Source: Phocaeicola barnesiae DSM 18169 = JCM 13652
Lineage (GTDB): Bacteria; Bacteroidota; Bacteroidia; Bacteroidales; Bacteroidaceae
Direction: 5' to 3'
DNA: 64,000 bases
NCBI RefSeq assembly: GCF_000374585.1
Contig: NZ_KB894651.1
Coordinates: forward strand, 62,001 to 126,000
In this document: positions 58,713-64,000 of the stretch, piece by piece
How the letters are laid out: each line of letters begins with the position of its first letter
Numbering within the stretch: the stretch's first letter is position 1
The notes under the pieces: model-generated
What the model was told of the DNA's origin: nothing
Database searches by the model: none
What the model saw: only the letters and a program-made list of their open reading frames with translations
Made by a program: the position numbers and the translations under genes

Positions 58713-61700
58713 ATGAGAAGCTTCCTTTATTTGATATTCTACGCCTGCATAACATTACTGGCTACGCCAAAATCCAGTCTGTATGCCCAAGCATTTTTGT
58801 TTGGGAACATCTCAAGTAACTTCATCACTTCCTTTGCTGAAGACTCCCAAGGATATATCTGGATAGGAACCAATCATGGTCTCAACCGGTACAACGTTCC
58901 AATTATGCCATCTTCTATGCGCAAAAAGATTCAACGGCCTTAAACAGTGACTATACTTCAAATCTATTGTTTGATTCTGACCAGCGGTTATGGATGTCGA
59001 ACGAATGTGGCTTATGCGTTTGGGAGAACAACAGGTTCAGGCATCTCCAGCAGGTAGGATTCAATCCCATCGGCCGTATTCTGGATCTGGACAGAAACTC
59101 ACTCATCATCACAGACCGGAAAGGTATTGCCAAAGTCAACAAGCACACCCTAAAAGAAGAAGTCTACTTTTCCAAGGAAGGAATGGGTATCATACGGCCA
59201 ATCATCATTTCTTCCGAGCAACAGATATGGACAGCCAATACACAGATTCATGCAAACAAAATAAATATCCTCAATAAGGATTTGAAGCTATTGCAGACCA
59301 TCAGTTGCCCCCCTGATGTCAGCATCCAGCATCTTATGGAGGACAAACAGAAAAGAATGTGGGTAACAACAGACCAAGGACTATTGTGCTACGATGTCCG
59401 TTCCAAGAAACGATTGGAAATTCCTTTCTCCCTGAACCAACTAAGCAGACAGAAGAGAATACATTTCCTGCAGCCTTATCAGCAAGGCGGATTACTTATC
59501 GGTATAGCCAATGAAGGAATCTATTATTACAACAACCAACAGGACAGCCTGCTCCATATCCATACCCATCAGAAATTAAAAGACAAGACCTATGTATGCT
59601 ATATCGATTCACATAACGGGATATGGCTGTCTAATCAAAAGGATGACTTCCAATATTATCCGGCCCAATTGACATACAGCAATCTTTCCTCCGTACAGGA
59701 ATCCATGAAAGACCCTTTCATCAAAGACCTTGCTTTCGATCAGGAGGGCTTTCTATGGATACGCAGCAGTAAAGACATCATCTGTTACAATATACAGTCC
59801 GATCAGATTGTGTCTCATTGGAAAACAGATCTCTTTTTTGGAAATCTGTTCATAGACAGCCGCAACGATATCTGGATTATAAATAATTATTTAGAAGTTC
59901 GACAGTATTCCACCCAACAGGGAAAACTAAACCTGAAACGGACCTATTCATTTCCGAACAATGTGTTTTCTATCAGTGAAGACAAATCGGGAAGAATATG
60001 GGCAACCCTATCAGACCGCTTTGCCATCCTGACCCCTAATGGAGACTTTACCTATCAGTATGTCCCTAACGGAATCTCTTTCTCTCAACTGAGGACCTTG
60101 AAACCGACACGGAGCATGATCCTGTTCACAATCTCCAACGGTATCTATAAGTTCGGAGACGACCAGCAGTTCATACCTCTGGACAGTTTGTTCGTAGCTA
60201 ATCCCAATACAATCACGGTAGACCCCAAAGGTACCTATTGGATTGGTACCTACAACACGGGATTCATCAAATATATCCCTCAGACCCATGAAATCAAACG
60301 ATTTGACACAACATCCGGACTGATTGAAAACAATATAAAATCAGTCATCGAAGATAAGAACGGAAACATCTGGTTCAGTACTTCCACCCATATCACTAAA
60401 TATGATGTACAAAACGACATTTTCTCCTGCGTTTATGACAAACGTTTCACAAAAGGTAACCTTTATGGAATAAACTGTTGTGCCATAGCCCCTAACGGTG
60501 CCATTTACTTTGGAGGTTCTGGAGGTATTACCGTTGTATATCCTGACAAGCAAGCCGAAGAAGCCGAAGAAATTCCACTCAACCTGGACCTTGTCATCGT
60601 AGGCAATCAGGTTATCCGAAATCTTCCGGATCGTCTTCTGCTTGACTATCGTGACAACATGATTACATTCTGGTACTCTGGACTGGATTTCAAATATGGA
60701 GCCTCACTAAACTATGCCTATCAATTGGAAGGATTCGATAAAAAATGGATCAATGCAGGGACAAACAAGCGGGTGACGTATTCCAACCTACCCTCAGGGA
60801 ACTACACGTTCAAAGTAAAAGTCAGAAAGCTCAACGGAGAATGGGGGAAAAACGAGCTGAGCATGAATATACATATCCAGCCCGCACCTTGGAAAAGCCC
60901 ATGGGCCATTACGTCCTATTGGCTGTTGGGTATCGCACTTACCGGGCTGTCCATCTGGATTATTGTACGCTGGAGGGTACAGCAGGAAAGACTTGCACTC
61001 GCTGAACGGCAGAAAGAAATGAACCAGGAACACATCGATTTCGTAACAAACATTTCACACGAGTTCCGTACTCCGCTGTCACTCACCTATGCTCCCCTCA
61101 AGGAATTAGTACACAACGTTTGGACGAAAGCAGCCGCCAACTGCTGAACACCATGCAGCGGAATGCCGAACGGCTACTTCAACTATCACGACAGATTGTC
61201 GATTCAAACAAGAGTGAGAAAGAAGAAAAAGAACTACACGTAACATCCGGAAACATCGGAACATTCATCTGTTCTTTGACCGAAAATTTCCAGTTCATTG
61301 TCCACCAAAGAGACATCACGCTGGAAGTCCGGCATGAAGAAGTAGAGGACGGATATTTTGATGCGGAAAAGATAGAAAAAATACTCTATAACCTGATCAG
61401 TAATGCCATCAAATATACGCCTGATGGTGGACACATCACTGTATACATTCATACCGACAAGCAACATGCGTACATCGAGGTCAAAGATACCGGCATAGGT
61501 ATCCCACCCGAAAAAAAAGAAAACATCTTCAAACGTTTCAACCGACTCGATACCAAAATGAATGTGGCCGGATCGGGTATCGGCCTACACTATGCACAAC
61601 AGTTGGCTCATCTACATAAAGGAAGCTTTACATATAAGCCCAATGTGCCACAAGGTTCCTGTTTTATCGTAGAGTTTCCTATCCACCGGGAAGCATACCA

Positions 61701-62550
61701 CAAAGACGAGTTCGCCGATAATACATCTTTTTTTACTACAACTTCAATACTCCCTAATCCGTCCAGTACCGACCAGTCCTCCAAAGAGAAAAAGGCAACT
61801 CTGGTAATAGCTGAGGACAATATGGAGGTACGCAATTACTTGCAGAGATTGTTAAATCAGGATTACCATATCATGGCGGTATCCAATGGAGAAGAAGTGC
61901 TGGAATGCCTGGCTTTGAATGTGCCGGACCTCATACTAAGCGATATAGTGATGCCTCATAAAGACGGCTACGAATTATGCCGGATCATCAAAGCAAGTAC
62001 TGAATGGGGACACATTCCAGTCGTTCTGCTCACAGCTAAAAGTGACACCCAAAGCAACATTCAAGGATTAGATTGTGGCCCAGACGCTTATGTAGGTAAA
62101 CCTTTCGACCCGTTTTACCTGAAAGCGGTAGTAGAAAACCTTTTAGCCAACCGGCAAAAAATACAGCGAATCATCCAGAATCTCACTTCCGGACATATTT
62201 CCCAAGAAAAGATACACGAAACCATGCTGAATGAGCATGACCATACTTTTCTGGAGAAACTTCATGCACAGCTGGATCAGCACCTGGACGATGAGGAGTT
62301 CAGTATCAATCTACTGGCCAAGGAACTGGGGATGAGTTACAGTAGCCTGTATGCCAGAATCAAATCACTCACCGGACAGACACCGCAGAATTTCCTCATC
62401 ACTTACCGGATGAATACAGCCATGCAGCTACTCAAGTCCGGCAATTATACAGTAAGCGAAGTATGTTACAAGGTAGGGGCTTCCTCACTGGCTAACTTCT
62501 CACGGAGCTTTAAACGGCAATTCGGTATTCCACCGAGTGAGGTTCAATGA
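58713..62550 (+). pseudogene. Hybrid two-component system regulator (HTCS), two frameshifts
   Basis: Three frames together encode one HTCS of 1279 residues: 3838 bases plus two missing bases make exactly 1280 codons. Order: signal peptide (MRSFLYL, ending LYAQ), periplasmic Reg_prop propellers, a Y_Y_Y domain (YAYQLEGFDKKWINAG), a membrane helix, a histidine kinase (SHEFRTP phospho-His, NLISNAIKYTPDGG, GIGLHYAQQLA), a receiver domain (phospho-Asp in LILSDIVMP) and a C-terminal AraC-type HTH. Frame breaks lie at 58891-58898 (NRYN before the expected GSNYAIFYAQKDS) and 61113-61120 (LKELVHN before LDESSRQLLNTM), both inside ACAACGTT. The domains otherwise look intact, so errors in the assembly are possible. 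It would sense the imported sugar and activate the local operons. Confidence 0.88.
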
Positions 62551-62686
62551 CAAAAGAGGTTGACTCTATCCCATTTGGTATCAGGCAATCTTCAAGCCAA
62601 GTGAAGAAATCGATCAAATGAACGGACAATCTCCATAGAACATGAATCTTAAATCATGGAAACTTGTTTCATTCCCTAACAATAAT

Positions 62687-62694
62687 TATCTTTG
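62687..62694 (+). promoter_or_regulatory. Putative -7 box for the DUF418 gene
   Basis: TATCTTTG (TAnnTTTG), 20 bases before the start codon, with a near -33 CTTG at 62663-62666, 20 bases further upstream. Confidence 0.6.
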
Positions 62695-62713
62695 CGCCCA
62701 AACTATCTGAACT

Positions 62714-63925
62714 ATGGAACAACAACTAAAGACAAACATTCAACAACCGACATCTTCTACCGGAATCCGGAAAAACGAGCGTCTGGAAGTGGTGGACGCC
62801 CTGCGTGGAATCGCCCTCTGTGCCATCGTCATCATCCACTGCCTAGAACATTACAATCTCTACTTCATACCGGAAAATGCTCCCCAATGGCTGACCACAA
62901 TCGATAAAGGTATCTGGCAGACTACCTGGTTTCTGTTGGCAGGGAAAGCATTCTCGGCCTTCTCACTGCTTTTCGGATTCAGTTTCTTCATCCAATATGA
63001 CAATGCGCAACGCAGGGGGATTCCTTTCCGTGGACGCTTCGCCTGGCGAATGCTACTGCTGGTGATGTTCTCGCAATTGCACTCCCTATTCTACAACGGC
63101 GATATCCTGTTCCTGTATGCCGTCATGGGATTACTCCTCATTGCCGTATGCCGTTGTCAGACACGGACCGTTTTAGCTTTGGCTATCCTGCTGATTCTGC
63201 AACCGTTGGAATGGATACGTCTGCTACTTACAGCCAACGGAATTCCTTTCATCGAATACGGGAATCACTGGATGAAGTTCGCCAGCCTGGCCAAACCGGT
63301 CATGGAAAGCGGAAGTTTTCTGGAAGTAGTACAGTCGAACATCACTTACGGACAACTCTACGGTAACCTGTGGCAGATAGAGAACGGACGTATCTGTCAG
63401 ATAGGCGGTCTTTTCTTGTTCGGTCTGGTAGCAGGCAGACTACAACTGTTCGTGAAAAGCCAACAGTCGATTATGTGGTGGAAAAGACTGATTGGAGGAG
63501 CCGTCCTGCTATTTATACCTTTCTATCTGCTCAAGATTTCCTATCCAGACTGGACCGGAGGCAATGCCGCCCTCAATATGCCGTTGGAAATCGCGACCTC
63601 GTCCATCTCCAATTTCCTACTGATGACCGTACTGGCCGGATGTTTCGTTCTTGCCTGGTTCAGCAAGGAAAAAGGCTATGGCTTCCAACGTCTGTTCATT
63701 CCTTACGGACGGATGAGTCTGACCAATTACATCACTCAGTCCATCATTGGAATTACCCTGTTCTATGGTTTCGGACTAGGCCTCTACCGATATACCGGGG
63801 CTACTGTCTGTCTGCTTATCGGAATAGTAATTGTCATCATTCAAATGTTGTTCAGCCGTTTCTGGCTCTCCAGCCATAAGCAGGGACCGTTGGAACGAAT
63901 CTGGAAGAAACTCACCTGGATTTGA
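62714..63925 (+). CDS. DUF418 domain-containing membrane protein
   Basis: A 403-residue inner-membrane protein with about ten hydrophobic segments. RLEVVDALRGIALCAIVIIH near residue 25 (in two parts) is the heparan-alpha-glucosaminide acetyltransferase/DUF1624-like opening shared by DUF418 proteins. The C-terminal half (RLFIPYGRMSLTNYITQSIIG) is the DUF418 domain itself. An acyl-transfer role has been suggested for this superfamily, but the substrate is unknown. It has its own promoter and is not obviously part of locus B. The remaining 75 bases of the window show no feature. Confidence 0.85.
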   Translation: MEQQLKTNIQQPTSSTGIRKNERLEVVDALRGIALCAIVIIHCLEHYNLYFIPENAPQWLTTIDKGIWQTTWFLLAGKAFSAFSLLFGFSFFIQYDNAQRRGIPFRGRFAWRMLLLVMFSQLHSLFYNGDILFLYAVMGLLLIAVCRCQTRTVLALAILLILQPLEWIRLLLTANGIPFIEYGNHWMKFASLAKPVMESGSFLEVVQSNITYGQLYGNLWQIENGRICQIGGLFLFGLVAGRLQLFVKSQQSIMWWKRLIGGAVLLFIPFYLLKISYPDWTGGNAALNMPLEIATSSISNFLLMTVLAGCFVLAWFSKEKGYGFQRLFIPYGRMSLTNYITQSIIGITLFYGFGLGLYRYTGATVCLLIGIVIVIIQMLFSRFWLSSHKQGPLERIWKKLTWI

Positions 63926-64000
63926 AGCCCTTCGGCCGATTTTGACACAGGGCAAATGCCAGAACCCACAGAGTTCCTATCTTTAAGGTATTCTAAGCAA

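Overview
The window is chromosomal DNA from a gut-type member of Bacteroidales, most likely Bacteroidaceae (Bacteroides or Phocaeicola). The evidence is the SusC/SusD pair, a hybrid two-component regulator, several families confined to Bacteroidota (DUF3822, DUF5683), many -7 boxes of the Bacteroides form TAnnTTTG, and one complete TTTG-N19-TACCTTTG promoter at a tRNA gene. I cannot fix the species from sequence alone.

Housekeeping makes up about two thirds of the window. From the left: the start of an alpha-2-macroglobulin-like gene, pepD with a flippase-like membrane protein, then ksgA-mgtE and a DUF349 protein (to 7.35 kb). From 16 to 42.5 kb come two identical tRNA-Gln genes, rsfS-ftsH-cdsA, surE-lpxB, parA-parB-DUF5683-lytic transglycosylase, a RelA/SpoT (p)ppGpp enzyme, a MerR regulator with an M23 peptidase, alaS, a RecD-like helicase, a pilin-like protein-DUF3822-rsmD group, cardiolipin synthase, an outer-membrane barrel protein, a small membrane protein, aroB and tRNA-Pro. 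Most transcription units end in clear hairpin terminators.

Two catabolic loci interrupt this backbone. Locus A (7.5-15.5 kb, minus strand) encodes a secreted metallo-beta-lactamase-fold hydrolase, two CE1-type esterases and two GH3 glycosidases. Locus B (42.9-62.6 kb) encodes SusC, SusD, two GH3 enzymes, two CE1 esterases, two type-B carboxylesterases and a divergent hybrid two-component regulator (HTCS). Together they hold four GH3 enzymes and six esterases but no recognisable endo-acting glycanase. This suggests a small esterified glycoside or oligosaccharide as substrate rather than a long polysaccharide (inference).

The most interesting signal is a pair of direct-repeat arrays, with a TTCAAAA-like heptamer every 20-22 bp. 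One lies about 165-250 bp upstream of locus A and the other about 175-245 bp upstream of the second operon of locus B. The spacing matches AraC-type half-sites, so the two loci may be one regulon of the HTCS encoded in locus B. That HTCS is broken by two frameshifts that both sit on the same octamer ACAACGTT, and the divergent carboxylesterase next to it carries two more. Either the regulator is decaying or the assembly has local errors. Other unexplained structure includes a four-unit 22-bp tandem array after alaS and a cluster of GTGAAA motifs beside tRNA-Pro.
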